Shown here: in pieces, positions 11,400 through 22,051 of the stretch
How positions within the stretch are numbered: the stretch's first letter is position 1
Layout of the letters: every line of letters begins with the position of its first letter
Origin: Buxus sempervirens
Lineage: Eukaryota; Streptophyta; Magnoliopsida; Buxales; Buxaceae
Reading direction: 5' to 3'
DNA length: 64,000 bases
NCBI GenBank assembly: GCA_947561395.2
Contig: OX387184.1
Span: forward strand, 35,206,766-35,270,765
Program-made: the position numbers and the translations under genes
Notes under the pieces: generated by a model
What the model was told of the DNA's origin: nothing
The model's database searches: none
Seen by the model: only the letters and a program-made list of their open reading frames with translations

Positions 11400-12060
11400 A
11401 TTGAGAGAATATACATAGTGTGGTCATCGTTGGACACACCCTTCCATAAATCCTTTCACGGTATCAGAGTCCACAGGTCACGCTCCATTTGATCTTTCAA
11501 TGGCTTCCACATCTTCTAATGCTATCCTTTTTCCACCAAATGCGTTCCAACTTACTTCAGTTAAGCTTGATGGATCCAACTACTAAACTGGATCTCCCAA
11601 TTCCGACCTATTCTTAGTTGCAATGATCTTTCGTGTTTTGTGGACGAAACTGAACCATGCCCAGCAAAGTTCCTCCCCATTCCAGAAGGAAAAGAGATCG
11701 CTGAGCTGAATCCTGCATATCTACTTTGGATGAAGAAGGATCAGTTTGTTCTCAGCTGTCTCAATGCCTCTGTCCGAGAAGGTTCTTTCCTTTTTGGTAC
11801 ATAGTCACTATTCAATGTTTTTCAAAAAATCAGTTGCTAGGTCTTCAATAACTAAGGAGGGAAGTCCTGCACTGATTTACTTCATGATGTCAAGTTACTA
11901 CAGATCAGCTTGCAGCCGTAGGGAGGCCAGTTGTTAACGATGATCTCATCGTATATCTTACAGATGCCCTCAACTCCATTTTTAACCCCTTTATTGTGTC
12001 TTATTCCTTTGCTTTGCGTTCAGGATCAATTTACAAGCTGAAACTTCAGCCATCGATGGA
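11400..12060 (+). pseudogene. Ty1/copia retrotransposon remnant: LTR end, tRNA-Met PBS and gag start
   Basis: GGTATCAGAG at 11460-11469 is the standard copia primer-binding site, complementary to the 3' end of initiator tRNA-Met, and follows an LTR end (…CTTTCA). About 30 bases on, the ATG at 11500 opens gag-like sequence: ILFPPNAFQLTSVKLDGSNY, then after a shift PIPEGKEIAELNPAY and WMKKDQFVLSCLNASV, matching the UBN2 gag pattern. Further pieces near 11940-11990 (YLTDALNSIFNPF) keep gag character. Stops and shifts in several places make it inactive, and no protease, integrase or RT follows, so the element is truncated at about 12060. Confidence 0.75.
11460..11469 (+). other. Copia primer-binding site
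   Basis: GGTATCAGAG, the sequence that pairs with initiator tRNA-Met to prime minus-strand DNA synthesis in copia elements. It sits directly behind the LTR end. Confidence 0.75.
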
Positions 12061-12860
12061 TTGATTTGGTGGGTGCGTATATATATACAAAACCTCCATA
12101 AAACTATTAATAAGATGACAGCAATTTAGAGACTTTGGTTTGGTCCAAGTCCAACCATATTAAAGATTAATATGCTAGACTGAGGCCTTACATCTACTAC
12201 CCCATAGGGGAGATTCTTTTTTTTTTTTTCTGCGTGATTGTTCATGCGATCCAGTATGGGGTAGGAGTTCAAATCTCAGCCTCAACACTAGGTTATTGTT
12301 TACCTACAAAGATGCAACAGTCAAATATCTACTATCACGAACAAGAAAATCCACCATTCAAGACCAAACTCAACCTGAAACTAAACTGAACGGAATTGAA
12401 ACCAATCTTCTTAATCTAAAAACCAAATAGAACAAAATTATAAAACGCTAAATCTAAGCCAACCAACCCAATTTTCACATTCAGTTATGTTTGGATTGGG
12501 TTAGGCAAATTTCACAAAGCATTTTAATAATTTCAATTCAAAAACCAAACGACTTATCTGAACAGATTTCTAATTCTTCCAAAATATAATACACTATTAC
12601 ATAGTTTTGATCTAGTGTGACCAACTATATAAATTTTTATATTAAAAACTGTAGTAACTAATACATAAATAAACATATATTTAATTTGGTTTATAATGAA
12701 ATGCATGTAATTCGGGTTTCATGTTGGTTCAGTTTAACCGACCCTTCAACCCAAAACTGAGCCGAACCAAAAATATTAAAACCGAAAACCATAACCAGCC
12801 CAAGTCGGTTTGGGTTGGGCGGTTTTCATATTTTCTAACCAAAGTTGCGTCCCCTATTCC
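12061..12860. mobile_element. Gene-free stretch with a second AACCGAACC-rich element remnant
   Basis: 12180-12300 has a T15 run and a GTTCAAATC block like a SINE/tRNA B box but no A box. 12360-12860 is rich in AACCGAAC/GGTTTGGGTTGGG motifs and ends in AAGTTGCGTCCCCTA, parallel to the GTTGCACCCCTA end of the remnant at 905-1124. This suggests the same non-autonomous hAT-like group. Confidence 0.4.
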
Positions 12861-13236
12861 CCTCCTGAATCTTGATGCGTCACCCTCCCCTCTCTTCCAC
12901 TGAACGAGACAGTCGCAGCCTCGCAGGTGAAATCTCACATGGTCACAATCCGGCCCCACCATAACGTTTATTTTTGTAGTGGAAGTGCAACGTTCAAGAA
13001 CACATTTTCAAATCCTGAAACTTTCTTTTTCGGACCGCTTAAACTTTTAAAAGTTCATTTGGCGCTTTTAACCGACCACCAACATCTGCTTTGCAAATTT
13101 CAATCCGACCTACTTTTGACAAAAAAGGAAGAGAAAAGTGGATCCTTGCCACCACTGCCAAACACACTAGTTCTGCACCATTTTCTTCCTCATCTCGCTC
13201 TTGAAGCCAAAAGATTTCCAGATTCTTGGCTACAAA

Positions 13237-13680
13237 ATGATAAAAGCAATGAAGAAGCTCAAGTTCTGGTCAAGAAAGAAGAAGAAGAAGAAAGCTAAGA
13301 TCATCAATGTTCTTGATCCTTCTCCCTCAACTTATCACTGTTGTCATCTGTGCTCCACAACTGAGCCTTCGGCTCCACCCTTACCTTCATGGTATGATTT
13401 GGAGCAGTCATCCACCACTGTATCAGCTTCATCATCCTCTGTCCTCCCTCAACATACCCAATTCACCCCACACGAGAATGTTCCAGAAGCCACTCCTTTA
13501 CCCTTCAATAATACCCCATCTTATCAGCAATACATGGTTCCAGACCCTGTTTATGGTGTGCCCCTTGTGCCAGCACCTAGGACAGAAAGAGCTTCTGGAC
13601 TTTTTGGGTGTGCTGTTAACATTGGCACCCATTTGATCCATTGCTTCTGCCCTTGCTTTCGCTTTCGGGATCTGAGATGA
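13237..13680 (+). CDS. Plant protein of unknown function with basic start and Cys-rich C-terminus
   Basis: A 147-codon open frame starting at ATG 13237 (MIKAMKKLKFWSRKKKKKKA) and ending TGA 13678-13680. The first 20 residues are strongly basic. The middle is Pro/Ser/Thr-rich (SAPPLPSWYDLEQSS), then SYQQYMVPDPVYGVPLVP. The C-terminus SGLFGCAVNIGTHLIHCFCP followed by CFRFRDLR is Cys-rich and hydrophobic. The intact frame, typical codon use and ordered layout indicate a real gene; I recall similar uncharacterised plant proteins but assign no function. A polybasic start and a CFCPCF cluster could favour membrane contact or lipidation (inference). The frame stays open upstream without an ATG; a CAG|A junction at about 13220 could be a leader-intron acceptor. 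Confidence 0.7.
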   Translation: MIKAMKKLKFWSRKKKKKKAKIINVLDPSPSTYHCCHLCSTTEPSAPPLPSWYDLEQSSTTVSASSSSVLPQHTQFTPHENVPEATPLPFNNTPSYQQYMVPDPVYGVPLVPAPRTERASGLFGCAVNIGTHLIHCFCPCFRFRDLR

Positions 13681-14760
13681 TGGTGGTATGTGGTCATATT
13701 TCTTATAAAGGAACTGCTTTGAGAAGATAGGAATTATGTTGTGGTGAAGCTCACCTGAATGCCTTTCTTCCATTGGCATTTGGGTCACTTAGCTCAAGCA
13801 GGTACTGATGCTGTGGATATAAGGCTATAAGCTACACAAGAGCACAGCAGAGGCAAATTTGGCAGTTCTCAATTCAGCCCCATTTTGGTTCTTCACTCTT
13901 AGATTGTTATGTTTTCATGTATTTGACTAGAGTTCTGGCTTTGCAAGGCATGTACACCGTTTACAAAAGAAAAAAAGGAAAAAAAAAAAGAGGAAAAAGG
14001 GAAAACAAAATTTGGGAGGGTCTGTGCATTGATTGAGAGAGAGAAGGTCATAAATCTGTGGACATCTGCTGCAACTATAAAGAAGGGAATATAGTAGAGG
14101 GTTCTTACTTTCAAAGTAAAAGAGTTTCTCTTTGAATGGTGTCGAGTACATCGTGAATACCTTGTCTAGGCATAAAATTTTTTAAGGGAATTGATAGGTC
14201 ATTATGATTGTTGTATCTTTAGTTCATGTTTTCTTGCTTCATTGTATTGGATTTCTGCTTTTCTTGATTCTTACATGGAAGAATTTCCACATAAATGTGT
14301 TCTTTGTTTTCAAATTTGTTCTGTAATTGTGTGAATGCTTTTCCCATTTGGGGTTATTGATTAAGTTAATCAATTTTTGCAGCCGGAATTACCACCATGA
14401 AATCATTATTAACGAAGAAAAGAAGTATTCTTGGTATTAAAATATCTTGGAGGTTTAACCAATGGTAGTGATAAGTATCAATTTTATGCAAATTTGTTTG
14501 TTGTTTTTTTTTTTTGGGTAATAAAATTTGTTTGTTTTTTGATAAAGCCGGTTTGTTCATATGTGAATATGTTGGTATTCCGGTATGGGCATGGCATGGC
14601 CTATATCTGGACATAGTGAAGTATTCAATTGCGAGCAAGATGAATCGATATCCATTGGATAGCTGACGTCTTCCTCATCTATGACCTGTCATTTGTACTC
14701 CACAAGATCTTGTATAGACTTCGTCAATTAGCTACCTGACTTCTTCCTCATCTATGCATA
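13681..14760. other. 3' untranslated region and flank
   Basis: Probable 3' UTR of the preceding gene to about 13930, with an A-rich stretch at 13965-14000. Beyond that, AT-rich sequence with T-runs. No gene seen. Confidence 0.4.
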
Positions 14761-15165
14761 TTAGCAGCATATCGCTGTGAGATTCTCGTACAGCTTACCT
14801 CCATTTAGGAAAGATTGTAATGCTAGTCTTTCTGTAGTTCGCCTCTCTACAATTGTGGCATGATCTGGTAGCTTTGTGACCTTGAAATAGTTCTTAGTGA
14901 TGTTCTTCATGGTGGGTAAGCGTCCTAAGAGTGGCAGCGAATTAATTCTTGGTGCGAGACGTGTGATAATGCTGTTGATCCACTCCAAATCTTGAATCGG
15001 CTTGTGATAGGGTACCAATTTTAAATGTTTAGTCTTCCGGTCTCCAACTAATTGGTAAATGATTAGATTCGAGCCGTCGAATATATGTAACTATTGAATT
15101 CTCATGCTAATTATGATTCTTTTATCAAGAACACATGCTTCATACTCCACCATGTTATGTCACGC
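14761..15165 (-). pseudogene. Ty3/gypsy RNase H remnant
   Basis: Read on the minus strand from 15165: NMVEYEACVLDKRI, then FDGSNLIIYQLVGD, then KLVPYHKPIQDLEWINSI and a tail that keeps PRINSLPLLGRLPTMKN. This order (N..EYEA..L, DS.L...Q..G, L..Y...) is the RNase H domain of Ty3/gypsy polyproteins, with an in-frame stop after MRIQ. The conserved ADALA region is not recognisable. It ends in a stop near 14761. The fragment is isolated and inactive. Confidence 0.65.
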
Positions 15166-15866
15166 CCGGATTATTGATAATAATTTTACAAACCCAAATA
15201 AAGACATGAACTTTGGGTAACAAAGCAATTAATAATGAATCAGAAATAAAAAAAGTATACATCAGAGAGCACTAAATTTTCAAACTTTAATAACAAAATC
15301 ATCCATTTATTTAATTAATAAACTATATAACTTCAAATGCAATCTAACAAAAAGGGTCAACATCTTAAATCCGATTTCCTCTATGAAGTTGCTTTTTACG
15401 GCCTTTTTATAGCGTTCATATGAAAGCGACACGTGGAGGAGAAATTCTTCTCTTTTAATTCACAAATTGGTTTGACCAACCGGTTGGTTTATTTGACCCT
15501 AAATCCATTCGACCAACCGCTTTCTCCCCATTTCTCCCAACCCTACGTATGCCACCCATTTCCTCTGTTCGAACGAAGGGTGCAAGAACCAGATTGTTTT
15601 CAAAAGGTGAAAGCCTTCAAGATTTAACACTTACTTCCTTCCTCCCCAACCCATTCGACCAACCGATTTCCATTTTCTCCCCATTTCTCCCAACACGACG
15701 AACAAGACCCATTTCCTCTGTTCGAACGAAGGGCACGAGAACCAGGTTGTTTTCAAAAAATGCCAGCCTTCAAGCTTCAACGCTTACTTCTGTCCTCCCC
15801 AACCCAATGACTGCAAGCCATTACACTTTCTGGTTTGGAATAAAACGCAGCCCACGAATGTCTTTA
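15166..15866. repeat. LTR-like edge and a two-copy tandem duplication
   Basis: TGTCACGCCCGGATTATT at 15168 looks like an LTR edge (compare TGTAACGCCC, the inverted right ends of the LTRs at 43070 and 47486). 15508-15810 contains two copies of a unit of about 150 bp carrying TTTCTCCCCATTTCTCCCA, then CCATTTCCTCTGTTCGAACG, then a CTTCAA block. The copies differ by scattered changes. No coding sequence. Confidence 0.5.
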
Positions 15867-16033
15867 GAGCACTAGCAGCATCTTACTCATTCAAATTCCT
15901 TATTTTGAGGAATCTGGGTCATTTTTCTATTATAGGGATTGTTTTCTCAGAGCACTAGCAGCAGCTTACTCATTCAAATTCCTTATTTTGAGGAATCTGG
16001 GTCATTTTTCTATTATAGGGATTGTCTTTTCAG
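15867..16033. repeat. Tandem duplication (83 bp) of the Harbinger left terminus
   Basis: Copy 1 starts at 15867 and copy 2 at 15950. They differ at two or three positions over about 80 bp; copy 2 has AGCAGCAGC like the right TIR where copy 1 has AGCAGCATC. Only copy 1 is next to the TTA duplication. Confidence 0.9.
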
Positions 16034-16280
16034 CAAGTCACTACATCAGATTCCCTATTTTTTTTCCCTAAATCATTAAAATATTAATTTTTTTTAAAAA
16101 AAAATATTTTTTAAATAAAAAATATTTTTTATTATAAAAAATATTTCTAACGGTTATATTCTCCAACAATATTATATTTAATTTTTTTTAAAAAAATATT
16201 TTTTTAAAACTCAAATAATGTTTTTCACAGTTATATTCTCCAACTATATTATATTTAAAAAAAAAACTCTAAAAATCATT

Positions 16281-16530
16281 TTCAATGGCTATATTCTCCA
16301 ACGGGTATAATTTGAACAATTATATTCTCCAACAGTCATATTTCTAACGGCTATATTCTCCAACAGTCATATTTCCAACAGCTATATTCTCCAACAGTCA
16401 TATTCTCGAAAAGACATTTCCAACAGCTATATTCTCCAACAGTCATATTCTCGAAAAGACATTTCCAACAGCTATATTCTCAAACGGTCATATTTTCAAC
16501 AGACATATTTCCAACGGCTATATTTTTTCC
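16281..16530. repeat. Short tandem repeats upstream of the transposase
   Basis: Degenerate units built on CTATATTCTCCAACAGTCAT, with a perfectly repeated longer unit that includes TTCTCGAAAAGACATTTCC. They sit in the subterminal region between the left end and the start codon, where Harbinger transposase-binding repeats or promoter repeats are common (inference). Confidence 0.7.
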
Positions 16531-16606
16531 CTATAAAATTGAGTGATTTCTTTGCAAATCACTCTCCATCTCAAATTGTGATAATAATTATACTTACATT
16601 GTCTTT

Positions 16607-17908
16607 ATGGATTTCTTTTCTGATGATGACATTCTCTATGAATCTTTTTCTGATGATGAAGAGGAGGTCGCAATAACAACTGCTATTGAACAAGAACATT
16701 TGAAGACAAAAAGAGGCTCAACATCTGATCATGGTTCTATTCAAAGGCGTATGTTCATCAATCGCAATTCGATGGCTGGCCACCAACGTCTAATTCAAGA
16801 TTATTTTGCCGAGCCATCAGTTTATCCTGAAAATATGTTTCGAAGGAGATTTCGTATGCGCCGTGAGTTATTCCTTCGTATTAAATATGCAGTAGAAGTA
16901 TATGACCCATATTTTTTGCAAAAAAGGAATGCCGCTGGGAAGCTTGGGTTATCCTCTTTGCAAAAGATAACTGCTGCATTTAGAATGCTTGCTTATGGAG
17001 TAACAGCTGACTTGACAGATGAGTATGTTAGGATTGGAGAAACCACCGCAAGAGAAAGCATGAAGAAATTTGTGAAAGCAGTGGTTGCAATTTTTTCAGA
17101 TGAGTACTTAAGAAAACCGAACAACAATGACACAGCTAGATTGCTAGCTGAAGGCTCACGACGAGGAACCCCAGGAATGTTGGGGAGTATTGATTGCATG
17201 CACTGGGAATGGAAAAATTGTCCCACTTAATGGTCAGGTATGTATACTGGTCGTGGTGGTAAGCCAACACTTATTTTGGAAGCTGTTGCTTCATATGATA
17301 CTTGGATATGGCATGCATTTTTTGGTTTACCAGGATCTCATAATGACATCAATGTGCTGGAACGATCTTCTTTGTTTAATGATCTTGCTCAAGGGCGGGC
17401 TCCTCAGGTTAACTATTCAATTAATGGTCATGATTATAATATGGGATACTATCTAGCAGATGGTATATATCCCACTTGGGCAACTTTTGTAAAAACAATT
17501 CCAATACCGATAGGGGTGAAGAAGAAAAATTTTGCTGCAACTCATGAAGCTTTGAGGAAGGATGTTGAATGTGCATTTGGAGTGTTACAATCAAGATTTG
17601 CAATTGTTCGTGGACCTGCACGTTGTTTTAATCAGGATGATCTAAAAGAAATCATGATGGCGTGCATAATTATGCATAATATGATTGTTGAAGATGAGAG
17701 ACATTTGTATCAAAATGGAACAGCCTTCTCAAACTATGAGTATGATCAAGACAATGAGGGTCCACCCCAAGTAGCGATTTCGACTACAAAGACAAATGAA
17801 GTTCGAAATTTCATTATGCGCCACCTAGAAATTAGTTATAGAGAAGTTCATACCAGACTCCAAGAAGACCTCATCAAGCATTTATGGAAAATTTATAGTG
17901 AATCTTAG
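16607..17908 (+). pseudogene. Harbinger transposase (DDE_Tnp_4) interrupted by one stop codon
   Basis: A single frame of 433 codons plus stop, from ATG 16607 (MDFFSDDDILYESFSDDEEE) to TAG 17906-17908. An acidic start is followed by a helix-turn-helix region (LGLSSLQKITAAFRMLAYG). The DDE triad is all present: Asp in GSIDCMHWEW (17190), Asp in GSHNDINVLERS (17340), Glu in DVECAFGVLQSRFAIV (17570). The only break is TAA at 17228-17230, between KNCPT and WSGMYTGRGG, where the family has a small residue; a Ser codon TCA would need one base change. Everything after it stays in frame. The gene family cuts and pastes at TTA/TAA together with an ORF1 Myb-like partner. Confidence 0.92.
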
Positions 17909-18203
17909 GAAAACAAGAGTAGAGTATAAGAACTGCTACTACCCATCTTGTCTGTTTTTAATTTATTCAATTCAAGTATGTCATTTTATTCCAGTATAAC
18001 TCATCTTAATATTTCTGTGTAAATGAACAAAAATATCCCATCAGCAAAGAGTATTGCATCTGAAGCTATGTGATTAATAACTTCAAAATTAAAATCAAGC
18101 TATGCTCGTTGTAGTGTGACAAATCAATATCTTTATGAGACCTAATTAAAGTTAAGGTTCACATAATTACAAAAAACAACTTTAAATAACTAACACAAAT
18201 AGA

Positions 18204-18566
18204 TTAACTTCGAGTATTCTGTCTTTGCTTTTCCAAAATGTCCCTGCGAAGTAATTGAAAATATTCTCTAGTTTCAGGGTTCATCGTGCTTGTATCTTTT
18301 ATCATGATCTCAGTCTCATGGCGCGCTCTTTCGGTCTCTTGACGTGATCGCTCAAGTTGAAGTTTCTCATTTTTTATACGGTTCGCTTCTTGTGCTTCCA
18401 ATAGTTGCGCTTGTTGAATTTGAAGAAGCTTTTCTCGTTGTTCGGCATTTGAATTAAGTTTTTCCATTTTCTCTTCATGAGCTTTTTTCTTCTCATCTCT
18501 CAACTCAACTAGAACTCCTGAAAGTTGAGTACCATCACCTAGCAAGCTCTTTCCTAACATCACCAA
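18204..18566 (-). pseudogene. Harbinger ORF1-type protein, C-terminal part without the Myb/SANT domain
   Basis: The minus-strand open frame encodes a charged coiled coil (EEKMEKLNSNAEQREKLLQI and onward), then DTSTMNPETREYFQLLRRDI and ends KQRQNTRS. This matches the NAM-associated C-terminal region of ORF1 proteins of plant Harbinger elements, which help the transposase bind DNA and enter the nucleus. It has no good ATG at its start (it opens with TTG) and no Myb/SANT domain was found in the 0.9 kb between it and the right end. The N-terminal half appears deleted. Confidence 0.75.
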
Positions 18567-19584
18567 AGGAATCCCAAAAAAAAATCATCAAACTGATAAC
18601 TACCCCACAAAATCAATCTCTCACAATCTAAATTTCTGTTATAATGCTATAAGTTTTTCAAAATTTTTACAGAATTTAACCTAACAGATATTTTGACAAG
18701 TTCTCAATTTAAAACATCAAACCTGGAAAGCTCACAATATCCATATTGTGAAATCTAAGCATCTAAAGCTTTAAACCACCCAAATCAAGTTTATAATACC
18801 TTATGACCCGATTGCTTCTTCTGCTATTTGGGAGTAATAAACCAGAGTTCCCAAAACCACGGCGTCAATCGAGCTAAGGAAGCGAAGATAAAGGATTGAG
18901 ATGAAACAATCAGAGGGAACAATGTTTGGACAACAAAGATCGAAGGTGATGAACATCTGCCTCTGGAATCCATAAATGGAAAGGAGATCCGAAGTCTCGG
19001 AGGGAGCATAGAAAGGGAGAAAATAAGAGGTAGAGACGGAATGGGGTTTCTCTCAAAGGAGGAAAACAAGAAGAAGAGTGTTAAAGTGAAAACCAGCCCA
19101 GAATGTTGCTCGTCCCTATTAGTGGTTTCATGGTCGATTCCTCCCCCCTGCTCACTAAACCCTACAAATTTTATGCGACAGAGAAAGAACAAGAAGAATA
19201 AGATGAAGAAGAAAAAGGATTAAAACGCACATGACTCTTCAAACCACTGCTTCGCCGATGAACATTGCCAATATCGTAAGGTTCTCGAGGGAGAGAGGAA
19301 AGGAGAAGGAGAGAAAGAGAGGTGGTCCTGTTTGTTGGAGCTGCTGCGGGGTCGTGATCGTGAGAATGGGTCTTGTGTTTAGGGAGCTACAGTGCCTCCT
19401 CACATTTGAGGAAGCACTGTAGCACATTCTAAAAATTTAGGGGAATGAAATAGTAATAGGGAAGCTGCTGGCGAGTGTTTTTTGACAAAATCTCTATTTC
19501 CTTTCTTTTTTTAAGGATAGGGATGTGAATAAGGAAGCTGCTGCTAATGCTCTTAGGGTTTTGGTTTTTTTTTTTTCTTTTTTT

Positions 19585-19830
19585 AGTTTGATGCTCGAGC
19601 GGGCGCAAATCGCCCCAAAATCATCAATCTTGGGTTTTTTTAGTTTTTCTTAAATTTGTCTTGACACTCGAGCGGGCGCAAATCGCTCCAAAATCGTCAC
19701 TCGGGTTTTCTGAGTTTTTTAAGCTTCCTTGTCGCTCGAGCAGCTGTAAATCTTCTAGAAAGCGGTAAAAACATTATGGGAATTGGGTTTTCCCGCTCAA
19801 GCGGTCGCAAACCGCGCAGAAATTGTCACC
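19585..19830. repeat. Degenerate tandem repeat with CTCGAGCGGGCGCAAATCG
   Basis: Three to four imperfect units of about 60-80 bp, each holding CTCGAGCGGGCGCAAATCG-like sequence followed by a CAAAATCGTCA and a T-rich block. It lies just to the right of the Harbinger element. Confidence 0.65.
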
Positions 19831-19858
19831 CTTGGTTTTTTTTGAGAAATCTTTACAC

Positions 19859-20331
19859 ATGTGAGGACTTGTAACCAGGCATGCATGGACTTGTAACCAT
19901 GCATGAGAGGACTTGTAACCAGGCATGAGTGGACTTGTAACCAGGCACGTGAGGACTTGTAACCAAGCATGAGGAGACTTGTAACTAGGCATGAGTGGAC
20001 TTGTAACTAGGCATTAGAGGACTTGTAACCGGGCATGTGAGGACTTGTAACCGGGCATGAGTGGACTTGTAACTGAACATGGGCATGAGAGGACTTGTAA
20101 CCAGGCATGAGTGGACTTGTAACCGGGCATGAGAGGACTTGTAATCGGGCATGAGAGGACTTGTAACCAAGTATGAGAGGATTTGTAACCAGGCATGAGA
20201 GGACTTGTAACGAAACATGGGCATGAGAAGACTTGTAACCAGGCATGAGAGGACTTGTAACCAAGCATGAGTGGACTCGTAACCAGACATGTGAGGACTT
20301 GTAACCAGGCATGAAAGGAGTTGTAACCAGG
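19859..20331. repeat. 22-bp satellite array, left part
   Basis: About 21 copies of a 22-bp unit, AGGCATGAGAGGACTTGTAACC with small changes. The period is not a multiple of three, so each reading frame on the minus strand cycles through a 22-residue repeat and all three stay open. Those open frames are a by-product and not genes. Confidence 0.95.
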
Positions 20332-21951
20332 TGTGCGCACCTAAACCTGGCCTAGCTCGCACACCGGGCGCACCTTTGGTGCGTGCCACGGGACATTTGG
20401 AGTCGCCACTGCCTGAGAGTGCAGGCAGACACGGTTTTGCCCTAATCGGGTCTAAGTCTGGTCTGCGGTTTTTTCAGAGTTCTAGCTAAGTCCTCGGTTA
20501 CGATCCGGGGAAGTCCTAAAGACACCTCGGTCCGCCCCGTCGATTTGACGGGTCCCTTGGGTCTCCCTGGTTCTTGAGTCAAAATTCACCCTTTTCCTAG
20601 ACCAGCATGCTGCCTTGTTGGGTCTGGCGGGGCCCTTTGAAGGTGCGGGTCCCTTCTATTTAATTTTATCTTTTTATTGATTTAAGTGGAGTGGGTCGGA
20701 CCCGGGTCCCGTTGGAAGACCTGCCATGGTTGGGCCTTGGGCCCAGTAGGGTTATTGGGTAACCCTTTTTTGGTCATCTTATTTATCTATACATTCCATG
20801 GGCTTAATGGGTTTGGATTTGGCCCATTAGCCAAGAGTCAAGTGGCCTTGGACCTGTTTATTGAAAACAGGCCTGGTATGGGCCAGTCAAAAGTGGGCCC
20901 CACTAGTGGGCCAAAGGGGTCTTGATGGGCCTATCTAGGCCCAAAGTCCAAAAATGGGCTTAAAATAGCCCAAATGGTTTAAGGGAATGGTTCAAACCGG
21001 CTTAGACCGGATCAGGTCCAACCGAACCAAGAAATTACAATTTTTACATTATTTTACAAGTGCCCATATTTTCTTTACGGTCTCGCTTGCCCGTGGATGG
21101 ATTCCGGTCCCCCTTGTCCGTGAATCAAACACGGTCCAGGCTGGACCGACCTGAGTTTACGGACGCGACCTGTTTTGCATGTTTGCTGCCGATTTCAATC
21201 TGGATCAGTTCCGTGGCTTTTCTGGGTCTTCTGGTAACATCCGCCGGGCTTCTGCTTTCCTTCCAGGTTCCACATTTCTTTCGTTTGGCTTATAAAACCA
21301 TTTCTTCCGTCTTCTATTCTTCTCAAAGCAACTAGTCCCCCTCTTGGTTATTAGTAACCAAATTCCAGCATGAAAAAGGGAGTTTACAGGGGAAAGTTTA
21401 AGGAGAACAAACTCCCTTCTTTGTATTTGCAAACACCATTAATCAAAATATTAGATTTTTTGTGTTCTTTGAATCCATCCTTTATTTCATGGAATATGGC
21501 TCATTTGTGTAGAGGATTCCATCAAAACAAAACGAGTTGATTAGTAATCAGGTATATAAAAAAAGGAATTCAAAATCACTTAAGTGAAGGAATTCACATG
21601 TACATTTAAAGAAAAGAGTTATTAAGATCATTACCACACTGTTAAGCCTAGATTTGTAATATCTGGATTCTCCGAGAAATCCGGCAGCACTTCCGCGTCC
21701 TTCAAGGTTTGTTGGGATGAATTGGGAAGGGTTTGGTTAGACTTGGTTAAGTGGCTTTGATCAATGAGGGGTAAACATGATACTTGGGCATGGTTTTGGG
21801 GTAGTCTTATAACATAAGGGTAATTTGGGTATGAAAAAGAGTTTAGGTTAGGAGTAGTGGTGGTTGGGCAGCATTTGGTCGTGGAGAGCACCAGGAGGGA
21901 GAGGGGTAGGCTAGAGAGGGATGGCTTGTTCAAATGAGGGGGGTGGCCTAT

Positions 21952-21960
21952 CTATTTATA
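21952..21960 (-). promoter_or_regulatory. TATA box of the solo LTR
   Basis: TATAAATAG on the minus strand, about 15 bp downstream of the palindrome array and followed by a C/T-rich leader-like stretch, as expected at the U3/R boundary. Confidence 0.6.
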
Positions 21961-21974
21961 GGCAAAATTTCCGT

Positions 21975-22051
21975 GCCCGTATTTGAAATACGGGCATGCC
22001 TTGCCCGTACTTCAAGTACGGGCGTGCCTTGCCCGTAATTCAAATACGGGC
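21975..22051. promoter_or_regulatory. Three 28-bp repeats, each a near-perfect palindrome, in U3
   Basis: Units start at 21975, 22003 and 22031. Each holds a 21-bp palindrome with arms GCCCGTATTT/AAATACGGGC, GCCCGTACTT/AAGTACGGGC, and GCCCGTAATT/AAATACGGGC, separated by 7-bp spacers. The arms of the first two differ by a paired change that keeps symmetry. Further partial copies lie at about 22140 and 22159. They are likely dimer-binding promoter sites (inference). Confidence 0.75.

Larger units (their letters stand above)
15867..19552. mobile_element. PIF/Harbinger DNA transposon, 3.69 kb, complete ends
   Basis: The left end GAGCACTAGCAGCATCTTAC (15867) and the inverted right end GAGCATTAGCAGCAGCTTCC (19552 backwards) form terminal inverted repeats. 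They are flanked by TTA at 15864-15866 and 19553-19555, the 3-bp target duplication of this superfamily. Inside are a transposase on plus (16607-17908) and the C-terminal part of an ORF1-type protein on minus (18566-18204), the usual two-gene layout in convergent orientation. The left terminus is duplicated in tandem. One stop codon breaks the transposase, so the copy is probably non-autonomous now, but the ends look usable in trans. Confidence 0.93.

Noticed and set aside
12180-12300. SINE-like GTTCAAATC block with a T run
   Set aside because: No A box at the right distance, no tail or target duplication found.
18824-19192. Minus-strand 122-codon frame near the Harbinger right end
   Set aside because: No ORF1 or Myb/SANT likeness and no clear splice link to 18566; probably leader or non-coding sequence of the element.
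19774-20389. Long minus-strand open frames of repeated MPGYKSSHA-type sequence
   Set aside because: They come from the 22-bp satellite, are open in all three frames alike, and have no conserved protein character.
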